Assembly (NCBI GenBank): GCA_943332745.1
Contig: CALQQQ010000010.1
Span: 1-12,987, forward strand
DNA length: 12,987 nucleotides
Direction of reading: 5' to 3'
DNA from: Opitutus sp. GAS368
GTDB taxonomy: Bacteria > Verrucomicrobiota > Verrucomicrobiae > Opitutales > UBA953
The position numbers and the translations under genes were made by a program. This document shows, piece after piece, positions 5,082 through 12,016 of this stretch. Every line of letters begins with the position of its first letter. The first letter of the stretch is position 1. The notes beneath the pieces are model-generated. The model searched no databases. It was given only the letters and a program-made list of their open reading frames with translations, and was not told the origin of the DNA.

Positions 5082-7901
5082 ATGGCCGAAGAGCTCAAGG
5101 ATACCCTCAACCTGCCGGTGACCGACTTCCCGATGCGGGCCGGCTTGGCCGAACGTGAGCCCGTGCGGATCGCTCATTGGGAGCGCACCCGCCTCTATGG
5201 GCAGATTCAGGCCCGCGCCGCCGGCAAGCCGGCTTTCGTCCTACACGACGGTCCGCCCTTCACGAACGGCGACGTGCATATCGGGACCGCCCTCAACAAG
5301 TTGCTCAAGGATTCGATCCTCCGCTACAAGTCGATGCGCGGATTCCGGACGCCTTACGTCCCGGGCTGGGACTGCCACGGCTTACCGATCGAGCATAAGG
5401 TAATGAAGGAGCTCCAGGCTAAGAAGCAGTCGCTCGACGCCCTCGGCGTCCGCAAAGCCTGCGCCGAATTCTCCGCCGCGTACATCGAGAAGCAACGCGG
5501 TCAGTTCAAGCGCCTCGGCATCCTCGCCGACTGGCCGTCTGAGTACCGCACGATGGATCCGGCGTACGAGGCCGAGATTCTCAAGGGCTTCGCTTGCTTC
5601 GTCGAGAAGGGTCTCGTCTACCGTTCGAAGAAGCCGGTCTACTGGTCGATCCCTTGCCAGACCGCCCTCGCCGAAGCCGAGATCGAATATAAGGACAAGC
5701 GTTCGCACTCCGTCTGGGTCGCGTTCCCCGTCGCCGATCCCTCGTTCAAGCAGCTCGCCCCCGCGCATCCGCTCTCCGTCGTTATTTGGACCACCACGCC
5801 GTGGACGTTGCCGGCGAACCTCGCGATCGCGGTGCACCCCGACCTCGAATATGTCGAGGTGCGTCATGGCGACCGATCTTTCCTCGTGGCCTCTGCGTTG
5901 CGCGAAGCGTTCGTCGCCGCCTGCGGCCTTGAAGGCGCCACCGACGGTTTTAAGGTCAAGGGCCGCGCGCTCGAAGGCCTGCAGCCACATCATCCTTTCA
6001 TCGACCGCGCTTCGCCCATCGTGCTCGCCGACTACGTCACGACCGATGCTGGTACGGGTTGCGTGCACACCGCGCCTGGCCACGGACTCGAAGATTACCA
6101 GACGGGTAATAAATACGGCCTCGAGCCCTATTGTCCGGTGCGCGATGATGGTACCTACGCCGACGACGGCAAAGTCCCTGCGTCGTTGGTCGGCATCACC
6201 GTCCTCGAGACCGACGGCAAGAACCCTGCGAACATCGCCGTGCTCGAACTGCTGAAGTCTAAGGGCGCTTTACTTAAGGCGCAGAGCTTCGAGCATTCCT
6301 ATCCGCATTGCTGGCGCTCCAAGACTCCCGTCGTTTTCCGTGCCCTCGACCAGTGGTTCGTCGGCCTCGATCGCGGCGACCTGCGGAAGCAGGCCCTCGC
6401 CGCTGTCGGCGAAGTGAAGTGGATCCCGGCCTCCGGTGAAAACCGTATCCGGGCCGCCCTCGAAGGCCGTCCGGATTGGTGTATCTCGCGTCAGCGGGCC
6501 TGGGGCGTGCCGATCCCGGCTTTCTATTCCCCCTCCAAGGGCGAATCCTATCTCGATGCCGGCGTCGTCCGTCACGTCGCCGGGCAGGTCGCCACGCGCG
6601 GCGGCGATTGGTGGTGGGCTTCCTCTGTCGAAGAGATTCTGGCCGGCGCGCCGGTCCCGGCCACTTGGCCAAAGGATCTCCGCAAGGGCACCGACACGCT
6701 CGACGTGTGGATCGATTCCGGCTCCAGCCACCTCGCCGTGTGCGCTAAGCATAAGGACCTGCATTGGCCAGCTGACCTCTATCTCGAGGGCTCCGACCAG
6801 CATCGCGGGTGGTTCCAGTCCTCGCTCTGGACCGCCATCGCCGTCAAGGGCTCCGCGCCATATCGTGCTGTCCTTACGCACGGGTTCGTCGTGAATGAGA
6901 AGCGTCAGAAGATTTCCAAGTCCGACGGTAAGCCGCAGACCGCCGATGACTATGTGAAGAAGTATGGTGCCGATATCGTGCGCCTCTGGGTTGCCTCCGA
7001 GAACTACCAGAGCGACATCCCGCTTTCCGACGCGATTTTCGAGACGATCTCGAACCAATACCGGAGCATGCGTAATTCGCTGCGCTATCAGCTCGGCAAT
7101 CTCTTCGATTTCGACGCCGCGAAGGACGCCGTGCCAGTGGAGAAGATGACCGCGATCGACCGCTGGGTCCTCGTTGAGACCGCCAAGCTTGTGCGTGAAG
7201 TCACGGACGCCTGCGAGCGGAACGAGTTCCACCGCGCTGCCGCCGCCCTCGCCGGCTTCACGACCGGTACGCTCTCGGCCACCTACCATAACGTAGTTAA
7301 GGACCGCCTCTACACCACCGCGCCGAACGATGCCGTCCGCCGCTCGACGCAGACCGCGATCGATATCGTGCTGCGTGCCTACCTCCGACTCATCGCTCCG
7401 TTCGTGCCGTTTACGGCGGATGAAGCCTGGTCGCACCTTAACGCCAAGGCCGAATACACCGACGCTGCTAATGTGCATCTGCAGGACTGGCCGGCGATCG
7501 ACGCCCGCTGGGAGGATGCCGCTGGCCTGGCCGCCCACGCCGCCGTCACCCGAATCCAGGCTTTGGCTGCTCAGGTCAACGTCCCGCTGGAGCGCCTGCG
7601 CCAGGAGAAGAAGATTGGCCAGTCGCTCGAAGCTTCGGTGGTCGTCACCGGCGACCCGGCGGACGCTGATTTCGCCCTCTTGTCGGCCGAACTGGCCTTA
7701 CTGACCGAGCTTTGGATCGTTTCTTCCGTCCAGCTTAGGCCCCAGGCTGGTGCCCCCTTGGCCTTCGCTGTCGACAAAGCCGAAGGCGTCCGTTGCCCGC
7801 GCTCTTGGCGCTGGGTCCCGACGCTTGTGGAAGCGGGGAGATTTGGTATGGTGTCTCCACGCTGCCGCGAAGCTCTCCTCGCCAAATACCAGCAACTCTA
7901 A
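5082..7901 (+). CDS. ileS: isoleucyl-tRNA synthetase
   Basis: IleRS (939 residues, normal bacterial length) charges tRNA-Ile and edits mischarged valine in the cytoplasm. The class I HIGH motif is DGPPFTNGDVHIG (56-68), followed by GWDCHGLPIE (95-104). The CP1 editing domain shows WTTTPWTLP (236-244) and GTGCVHTAPGHGLEDY (324-339), including the conserved editing Asp at 338. The KMSKS loop is KISKS (610-614). The anticodon-binding domain follows. The C-terminal zinc knuckle is unusual: where the family has CxxC...CxxC, this protein reads C905-P-R-S908 and S925-P-R-C928, so two of four ligands are serine. The ATG at 5082 has no Shine-Dalgarno sequence; a TATACG seven bases upstream could be a -10 box for a leaderless message. 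The gene heads a probable operon with the DksA-like gene 12 nt downstream, then lspA. Confidence 0.97.
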   Translation: MAEELKDTLNLPVTDFPMRAGLAEREPVRIAHWERTRLYGQIQARAAGKPAFVLHDGPPFTNGDVHIGTALNKLLKDSILRYKSMRGFRTPYVPGWDCHGLPIEHKVMKELQAKKQSLDALGVRKACAEFSAAYIEKQRGQFKRLGILADWPSEYRTMDPAYEAEILKGFACFVEKGLVYRSKKPVYWSIPCQTALAEAEIEYKDKRSHSVWVAFPVADPSFKQLAPAHPLSVVIWTTTPWTLPANLAIAVHPDLEYVEVRHGDRSFLVASALREAFVAACGLEGATDGFKVKGRALEGLQPHHPFIDRASPIVLADYVTTDAGTGCVHTAPGHGLEDYQTGNKYGLEPYCPVRDDGTYADDGKVPASLVGITVLETDGKNPANIAVLELLKSKGALLKAQSFEHSYPHCWRSKTPVVFRALDQWFVGLDRGDLRKQALAAVGEVKWIPASGENRIRAALEGRPDWCISRQRAWGVPIPAFYSPSKGESYLDAGVVRHVAGQVATRGGDWWWASSVEEILAGAPVPATWPKDLRKGTDTLDVWIDSGSSHLAVCAKHKDLHWPADLYLEGSDQHRGWFQSSLWTAIAVKGSAPYRAVLTHGFVVNEKRQKISKSDGKPQTADDYVKKYGADIVRLWVASENYQSDIPLSDAIFETISNQYRSMRNSLRYQLGNLFDFDAAKDAVPVEKMTAIDRWVLVETAKLVREVTDACERNEFHRAAAALAGFTTGTLSATYHNVVKDRLYTTAPNDAVRRSTQTAIDIVLRAYLRLIAPFVPFTADEAWSHLNAKAEYTDAANVHLQDWPAIDARWEDAAGLAAHAAVTRIQALAAQVNVPLERLRQEKKIGQSLEASVVVTGDPADADFALLSAELALLTELWIVSSVQLRPQAGAPLAFAVDKAEGVRCPRSWRWVPTLVEAGRFGMVSPRCREALLAKYQQL

Positions 7902-7913
7902 CCCACTCCCTCG

Positions 7914-9002
7914 ATGCCCAAGAAAAAAGACTCCAAGAAACCCGCCAAGAAGCCCGTGCCCGCCCTCAAGGCCAAGGCGAAGCCCGCGGCCAAGCCTGCG
8001 CCGAAATTGATTGCGAAGGCGGCTCCCGTCAAAGGTAAGCCTGCCGCTCCGGTCAAGGCCGCCAAGGTCGTCACGGCTCCAGTAGCCAAGGGCAAGGGCG
8101 CCAAAGCTGCTCCGGTCGTCCCCGCAAAGAGCGTGAAGGGTGCGGCCGCCGCTCCCGCCGCGAAGTCTGCGAAGGCCGCCAAGTCTGTTAAGGTTCCGAA
8201 GGTCGATCATGCCATCCAAAAGGGGCTCCTGAACAAGCACCGTGATGAACACCACCAGTCGGACGCACTTGTCGTGGTTCCCCGTGCTAAGCTGCAATTC
8301 TACACGATCAGCGACCTCAAGAGCTACCTCGAGAAGCGCAACAAATCTAAGGTCAAGCTCAACGTCTGGGTGCCGGACGAGGAGCGCAAAGCGCGCGAGA
8401 AGGCCGCCGCCGCCGCTCGCTCGCAGGGTAATCGTTCGAACAACATCGCCACCGCTTCCATTTCCGAACTCCTCGGCGGTTCCAACCCCTTCCGCAAGGG
8501 TGAAGGTTTCGTCGATGAATCAAAGCAGGTCCCCGAGAAGTTCCGCCGTTACTATCGCCTCTTGGTCGACATGCGCGACGCGCTGCACAAGGGCCTCGCC
8601 TTCCACTCCGAGTCAGCCCTCAAGAAGTCGGGCAAGGACGATGCTGGCGACCTTTCTGGTTACTCGCAGCACCTTGCCGACGCTGGCACCGACACCGCCG
8701 ACCGCGACTTCGCCCTCTCGCTCATCTCGAACGAGCAGGAGGCCCTGAAGGAAATCGCCGACGCGATTGAACGGATGAAGAAGGGCTCCTACGGCACCTG
8801 CGAAATCACCAGCAAGCCTATCCCGGCGGCACGCCTGATCGCAGTACCCTTCACCCGTTATTCCCTCGAAGGCCAGAAGGAGCTCGAACGTAATCGGCGC
8901 GCCCATCGCCGCCGTGGTGGTAACCCGCTCGGCGAAATCGGCGACGAAGTCGGCTTCGGCACCGGCGGTGGCGGCGGCGAAGACGACCCGAGCGACACCT
9001 GA
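7914..9002 (+). CDS. DksA/TraR-like protein with lysine-alanine-proline-rich N-terminal tail
   Basis: The last third of this 362-residue protein is DksA/TraR-like. A helical stretch (about 205-290) leads to DRDFALSLISNEQEALKEI (263-281) and then the zinc-finger region GSYGTCEITSKPIPAARL (291-308) and TRYSLEGQKELER (314-326). DksA proteins bind in the secondary channel of RNA polymerase and tune transcription, often with ppGpp. Only one of the four expected cysteines is present (C296; the others are T299, S317 and G320), so zinc binding is unlikely although the fold may persist. The first 95 residues are almost wholly Lys, Ala, Pro and Val, like a histone H1 tail, and probably bind nucleic acid. 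The middle (125-190) is basic and unrecognised; the C-terminus is Gly-rich. It lies 12 nt after ileS and 14 nt before lspA. The start has no Shine-Dalgarno sequence. Confidence 0.88.
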   Translation: MPKKKDSKKPAKKPVPALKAKAKPAAKPAPKLIAKAAPVKGKPAAPVKAAKVVTAPVAKGKGAKAAPVVPAKSVKGAAAAPAAKSAKAAKSVKVPKVDHAIQKGLLNKHRDEHHQSDALVVVPRAKLQFYTISDLKSYLEKRNKSKVKLNVWVPDEERKAREKAAAAARSQGNRSNNIATASISELLGGSNPFRKGEGFVDESKQVPEKFRRYYRLLVDMRDALHKGLAFHSESALKKSGKDDAGDLSGYSQHLADAGTDTADRDFALSLISNEQEALKEIADAIERMKKGSYGTCEITSKPIPAARLIAVPFTRYSLEGQKELERNRRAHRRRGGNPLGEIGDEVGFGTGGGGGEDDPSDT

Positions 9003-9016
9003 GCGAGTTGAGGTCC

Positions 9017-9571
9017 ATGTTGTCCCGCCTCCGTCCATACCTGTCCTTCTGGGCGGTTTGTGTGGTCGCAATCGTCGCTGACGTCGCGAGCAAGTTGCTC
9101 GTGGTTCGGCATATCCCGTTCGGGGCTTATTTCGGTAACGACCCGGCACGCCCCCCAATCATGTTGTTCGATCGCCTGTGGATCGTGCATGTCGGGAATA
9201 AGGGGGCGGCTTGGGGCCTCGGCGCTGAGCACGACGTCCGTCCGTTCCTCGTCTTTCTCGCGCTTGCGGTGCTCGCACTCGTCTGGCGCTGGCGCCAGCC
9301 CTTGTTGCGCGAGCTGCAGGGTGGCCAGCTCGCCTTCGGATTATTCGTTGGTGGCACCTTGGGCAACGTCCGCGACCGCCTGTTCGGCGACCACGTCATC
9401 GACTTCATCGACGTGCACCTGCCGTATTACCGTTTCCCCGCCTTTAATGTCGCCGACTCCTGCATCTGCGTCGGCGTGGGGCTTTATATCATCATGTCGT
9501 ACCGGCATGATCGCCTGCTCCGCGAAGCCATCGTCTCGCACAGCGGCGAGGATCCGCCCGCTGGCAGATGA
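9017..9571 (+). CDS. lspA: lipoprotein signal peptidase (signal peptidase II)
   Basis: LspA is the inner-membrane aspartic protease that cleaves signal peptides from prolipoproteins after lipid attachment to the cysteine. The 184-residue product has hydrophobic helices at about 10-30, 73-91, 103-118 and 145-163. The family signatures are present: NKGAAWG (61-67), GGTLGNVRDR (112-121) and FPAFNVADS (140-148). The catalytic aspartates are D120 and D147. The frame opens at a TTG at 9008, but I chose the ATG at 9017, which follows TTGAGGTCC, one of the few G-rich sites near a start here. The ileS-lspA pairing is known from enterobacteria; here a DksA-like gene is inserted between them. Its stop overlaps the next start by four bases (ATGA). 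A small candidate lipoprotein is encoded at 12017. Confidence 0.96.
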   Translation: MLSRLRPYLSFWAVCVVAIVADVASKLLVVRHIPFGAYFGNDPARPPIMLFDRLWIVHVGNKGAAWGLGAEHDVRPFLVFLALAVLALVWRWRQPLLRELQGGQLAFGLFVGGTLGNVRDRLFGDHVIDFIDVHLPYYRFPAFNVADSCICVGVGLYIIMSYRHDRLLREAIVSHSGEDPPAGR

Positions 9572-10182
9572 GCCTCCGCTTCGACGTCGCCGCCCATCCG
9601 GGCGCCCTGGCGTACAAGCTACTCGCTGGGCTCGTCGTCCCTCGCCCCATCGCGCTCGTGACGACCGTCGACGCCGCTGGCGTGGTCAACGCCGCGCCGT
9701 TCTCGTTCTTCAATGTTATGGGCACCGAGCCGGCGATCGCCGTTTTTGCTCCGGCCGATCGCGATGACGGCACGCCCAAGGACACGGCCGCCAATCTGAC
9801 GGCGAACGGCGAATGCGTCATTCATCTTTGCGACGAGCCCGTCGCTGAGAAAATGGTGGAGTGTGCCCGCTCACTGCCGCCTGGCGTGAGCGAGGTGCCG
9901 CGTGCCGGCTTTACGCTCGCGCCGTCCGAACGCGTGCGCGTCCCGCGGCTCGTCGAATGCCCGGTCGCACTCGAGTGCCGCGTACTCGATATCCGTAAGT
10001 ATGGGGACAACCGCTTGGTCGTCGTCGAGATCCTGCTCGCACACGTGCGCGAAGGGGTGGCTGATCCGGCGACATGGAAGGTCGATTATGCGCAGTATGC
10101 GCCCATCGGGCGGCTAAACAGTCCGGACGGCTATGCACGCACGACAGATCGGTTCACGTTGCGATTCCCGTCGGAGGGCTGA
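9568..10182 (+). CDS. flavin reductase-like (FMN-binding split-barrel) family protein
   Basis: This 204-residue protein belongs to the flavin reductase-like domain family, whose members bind FMN in a split beta-barrel and include NAD(P)H:flavin oxidoreductases. The family pattern is clear: AGLVVPRPIALVTTVDAAG (20-38), VNAAPFSFFNVMGTEPAIAVF (about 40-60, which corresponds to the FMN-binding strands), KDTAANLTANGECVIHL (71-87), and a late VDYAQYAPIGRL segment. The physiological partner and substrate are unknown. The ATG overlaps the lspA stop in an ATGA arrangement, which indicates translational coupling and membership of the ileS operon. Its TGA directly abuts the stop codon of the convergent RluA-like gene, leaving no room for a separate terminator. 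Confidence 0.88.
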   Translation: MSLRFDVAAHPGALAYKLLAGLVVPRPIALVTTVDAAGVVNAAPFSFFNVMGTEPAIAVFAPADRDDGTPKDTAANLTANGECVIHLCDEPVAEKMVECARSLPPGVSEVPRAGFTLAPSERVRVPRLVECPVALECRVLDIRKYGDNRLVVVEILLAHVREGVADPATWKVDYAQYAPIGRLNSPDGYARTTDRFTLRFPSEG

Positions 10183-10986
10183 TTAGATTCCCTTCGAGAG
10201 CCGCTTCACGACCGTCGCGAAATCGTCGGGCCGGGGCGCGACGATTTCGAATTCCTTACCCGCAACTTTGCCGGTGACGCGCGCGAGGCGCAGGAGCAGT
10301 CCACGGTGAAGCGGCTTGTCCTCCCCTTTGTTGAGGCGGCCTTTCGGCGTCGTGTCAGTGAGTGTGACGCGGCCCGAGCGGCCGTACTTCAACTCCCCCG
10401 CGATGCGGATGCCACATTCGGTGGCATGGATACGGACCTGGTCGCGGCGGGGGTAGGGCGTGTGCGCGGTCCAGAGGCGCCAGCGGCCGCAGGCTCGACC
10501 TGGCTCGAAGCGAGTCTGGGCATGCTTGCCGTTGCGGTGCGACACGAACGCGCGTTCCTGCGAGTCGTCCATGCCTACGGGAAGATCGCAGATGCCGGCG
10601 TCTTCTGGGGCGTCGTCCGTACGTGCGATGAATTCGAAGTCGAAGCGGAAGGCGCCCGAGCCGAGGGCCTCACGCCAGTCGGCCATCGCGGAGGCGCGGT
10701 CGGCGATGATTACGATGCCGGCGGATTCCGGTTCGGGGCCGAAGACCGCGGCGGGTTCGGCGAGGCCGAGGCGGACCATCTCGGGCTTGCCGGCTTCGAG
10801 CTGCACGCGCAGTTGGCCGAGCAAGGTGGGCGCGCCTTTCTGCCAAGGGTGTTCTTCCAGCGCGACGCCGCTGGGTTTATCGAGAGCGACCCAACCCGGG
10901 CCGTAGGCCAGGACGGCCATGCGGTGGGCTTCCTCGCCGAGCAGGCCGGCGGCGAAACCGATGGAGGCGGGGGGGAGGTCGGACAT
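10183..10986 (-). CDS. RluA-family pseudouridine synthase homologue, probably catalytically altered
   Basis: The 267-residue protein keeps much of the RluA pseudouridine synthase frame: LDKPSGV (35-41), a HAQTRFE strand (155-161), RRDQVRIHATECGIRIAGE (180-198) where active enzymes have a GRTHQIRxH motif, KYG (200-202) and a late PLHRGLLLRL (225-234). Active enzymes isomerise uridine in rRNA or tRNA using the Asp of an HRLDxxTSG motif. Here the aligned stretch is FGPEPESAG (82-90): histidine and arginine are lost and the Asp position holds Glu85. It may be inactive, or bind RNA without modifying it. I chose ATG at 10986; an upstream TTG at 10998 falls inside the T-run of the rpsT terminator. 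It lies downstream of rpsT beyond that terminator and is tail-to-tail with the flavin reductase gene. The overlapping plus-strand frame has no family signature. Confidence 0.85.
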   Translation of the reverse strand: MSDLPPASIGFAAGLLGEEAHRMAVLAYGPGWVALDKPSGVALEEHPWQKGAPTLLGQLRVQLEAGKPEMVRLGLAEPAAVFGPEPESAGIVIIADRASAMADWREALGSGAFRFDFEFIARTDDAPEDAGICDLPVGMDDSQERAFVSHRNGKHAQTRFEPGRACGRWRLWTAHTPYPRRDQVRIHATECGIRIAGELKYGRSGRVTLTDTTPKGRLNKGEDKPLHRGLLLRLARVTGKVAGKEFEIVAPRPDDFATVVKRLSKGI

Positions 10987-10996
10987 TTCCGGGGAC

Positions 10997-11026
10997 AAAA
11001 AAACCCCGGCGCCTAGGCGACGGGGT
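10997..11026 (-). terminator. intrinsic terminator of rpsT
   Basis: Read on the minus strand, ACCCCG-T-CGCC-TA-GGCG-C-CGGGGT folds into a strong GC stem with one T/C mismatch and a tight loop, followed by a run of seven T (11003-10997; the first T can also pair with the A of the 5' arm). It begins 21 nt after the rpsT stop codon. It is the only textbook rho-independent terminator in the window. Confidence 0.88.
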
Positions 11027-11047
11027 CGGTGAGGGGGCCTGCCGGCA

Positions 11048-11293
11048 TTACTTCTTGGCGGCAGCGAGCTTCTTCGCGAGGCGAGCCTTGATGCGGTTCG
11101 CCTTGTTGCGATGGATCACGCCAGTCTTCGCGGCCTTGTCGGCGGCGGAAGCGACCTGCGAGGCGGAGGCAACGACGTTCTCACCGGTCAGGCTCTTGAC
11201 GAGGGACTTGAGGCGGGTGCGGACGATCTTGTTATGCTCAGCGCGACGGGCGGTCTGGCGGATGCTCTTCTTGTTAGCTTTGATGTTGGCCAT
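11048..11293 (-). CDS. rpsT: 30S ribosomal protein S20
   Basis: S20 (81 residues) is a small, basic, helical protein that binds 16S rRNA early in assembly of the small ribosomal subunit. The sequence starts with the family signature MANIKANKKSIRQ, continues through RRAEHNKIVRTRLK, and has the conserved late segment HRNKANRIKARLAKK. Length matches the family (about 85). The ATG is well placed but preceded by CTACTCACTCAC, with no Shine-Dalgarno sequence. A TTGACT at 11333-11328 on the minus strand could be a -35 element, but I see no good -10. The gene lies below tRNA-Tyr on the same strand and is closed by a strong intrinsic terminator. Confidence 0.97.
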   Translation of the reverse strand: MANIKANKKSIRQTARRAEHNKIVRTRLKSLVKSLTGENVVASASQVASAADKAAKTGVIHRNKANRIKARLAKKLAAAKK

Positions 11294-11360
11294 GTGAGTG
11301 AGTAGGGAAGCGGGGGGTGCCCCTCGGAGTCAACGCGGATTTGAGGGTCCCAGGCAGGGA

Positions 11361-11383
11361 GAGGCCCCTTTTTGAGGGGCCTC
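11361..11383. repeat. perfect 8-bp hairpin below tRNA-Tyr
   Basis: GAGGCCCC (11361-11368) and GGGGCCTC (11376-11383) are perfect complements with a 7-nt loop. The hairpin lies 11 nt beyond the 3' CCA of tRNA-Tyr on the minus strand and upstream of rpsT. Neither strand has a T-run after it, so it is not a standard intrinsic terminator; it may protect or mark the tRNA 3' end for processing, or terminate weakly. Confidence 0.6.
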
Positions 11384-11394
11384 ATGAGTCCTGC

Positions 11395-11481
11395 TGGTGG
11401 AAGGGGTGGGATTCGAACCCACGAACAGCGAAGCTGAACGGATTTACAGTCCGCGACCTTTAGCCACTTGGATACCCTTCC
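11395..11481 (-). tRNA. tRNA-Tyr (anticodon GUA)
   Basis: Minus-strand reading gives an acceptor stem GGAAGGG/CCCTTCC (11481-11475 with 11405-11399), discriminator A at 11398 and an encoded CCA at 11397-11395. The anticodon loop CTGTAAA sits on a GGA/TCC stem, with anticodon GTA at 11447-11445. The T arm is GTGGG-TTCGAAT-CCCAC. The extra bases between the anticodon and T arms form the long variable arm (AGC-TTC-GCT) expected for a class II tRNA-Tyr. The molecule is 87 nt with CCA. It decodes UAU and UAC codons. Confidence 0.97.
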
Positions 11482-11619
11482 GGCCAACAGGATGGGCAAC
11501 TTGGCAGTGCCGCAGGCCCATGACAAGCGCTTTCGCTGGACTTAATGGGCCTTTGTCCGGGCGCCGAGGGGGGCCTTTTTGCCCCTTCACACCTGCGAGG
11601 CATCGCTTAGGCTCCGCCC
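11482..11619. other. intergenic region between tRNA-Tyr and the DCC gene
   Basis: These 138 bases separate divergent transcripts and should hold both promoters. I see GGGGC (11570-11574) and GCCCC (11581-11585) flanking CTTTTT, a short hairpin that is no obvious terminator. TTGTCA on the minus strand (11525-11520) has no -10 at the right distance. No promoter is assigned. Confidence 0.4.
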
Positions 11620-12006
11620 ATGCGGAAAACGCCTCTGGTCGTGCTGATCGACGGCACCTGCGCCCTGTGCAACGGCACGGCGGCCTGGCTGGCCCGCCGT
11701 AACGTCGACGGTGTTATGGTCTTCGCGACGAACCAAGGCGAGGTCGCCCGCATCGCCGGGGAGCCGCCGGGCGGCGACATGGGCACGATTGTCGTCTGGG
11801 ATGGGTCACGTCGGCTGGTGCGTTCGGGCGCCGTGCTCCTCCTGTTGCGGACGCTCGGCGGATTTTGGAGGCTGCTGGCATGGTTGGCTTGGCTCTGTCC
11901 GGCCGTCGTTCGCGATTTCATCTATGACCAGGTCGCCCGCCGCCGCCATCGTTTCGCCGGGCCGTCCTCCTGTACGCGCTTGAGCCCGTACGACCTCGCG
12001 GAATAG
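11620..12006 (+). CDS. DCC-family thiol-disulfide oxidoreductase-like protein (DUF393)
   Basis: This 128-residue protein carries the DCC signature near its N-terminus: D11-G-T-C14-A-L-C17, with the two cysteines spaced as in thioredoxin-like CxxC sites. The C-terminal half matches the family too: FIYDQVARRRHRFAG (100-114), then a cysteine at 118 followed by a short tail. DCC proteins are small predicted redox proteins whose substrates are mostly undefined. A hydrophobic stretch (70-95, VLLLLRTLGG to LAWLAWLC) is normal for the family. The start has no Shine-Dalgarno sequence; TCCGC (11613-11617) and GCGGA (11622-11626) could fold around the ATG. It stops 10 nt before the lipoprotein gene, so it may begin an operon that continues into oppB. 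Confidence 0.9.
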   Translation: MRKTPLVVLIDGTCALCNGTAAWLARRNVDGVMVFATNQGEVARIAGEPPGGDMGTIVVWDGSRRLVRSGAVLLLLRTLGGFWRLLAWLAWLCPAVVRDFIYDQVARRRHRFAGPSSCTRLSPYDLAE

Positions 12007-12016
12007 AAATAACACC

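Noticed and set aside
4490..5158. A 222-codon plus-strand frame crossing the small membrane gene and the ileS start
   Set aside because: It overlaps three better-supported genes, is low-complexity and has no recognisable domain.
6270..7538. A 422-codon open frame antisense to ileS
   Set aside because: It lies fully inside ileS, whose motifs are intact; its translation shows no domain. Long antisense frames are expected in GC-rich coding DNA.
7914..8190. Lysine-rich repeats as a possible tandem repeat or recombination hot spot
   Set aside because: The repetition is at the amino acid level (Lys/Ala/Pro); the DNA units differ in length and sequence, so no true tandem repeat is present.
10306..11016. 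A 236-codon plus-strand frame over the RluA-like gene
   Set aside because: The minus strand carries recognisable RluA segments; the plus frame has none and crosses the rpsT terminator.
11570..11585. GGGGC-CTTTTT-GCCCC as an intrinsic terminator
   Set aside because: The T-run is in the loop, not after the stem, and there is no plus-strand gene upstream to terminate.
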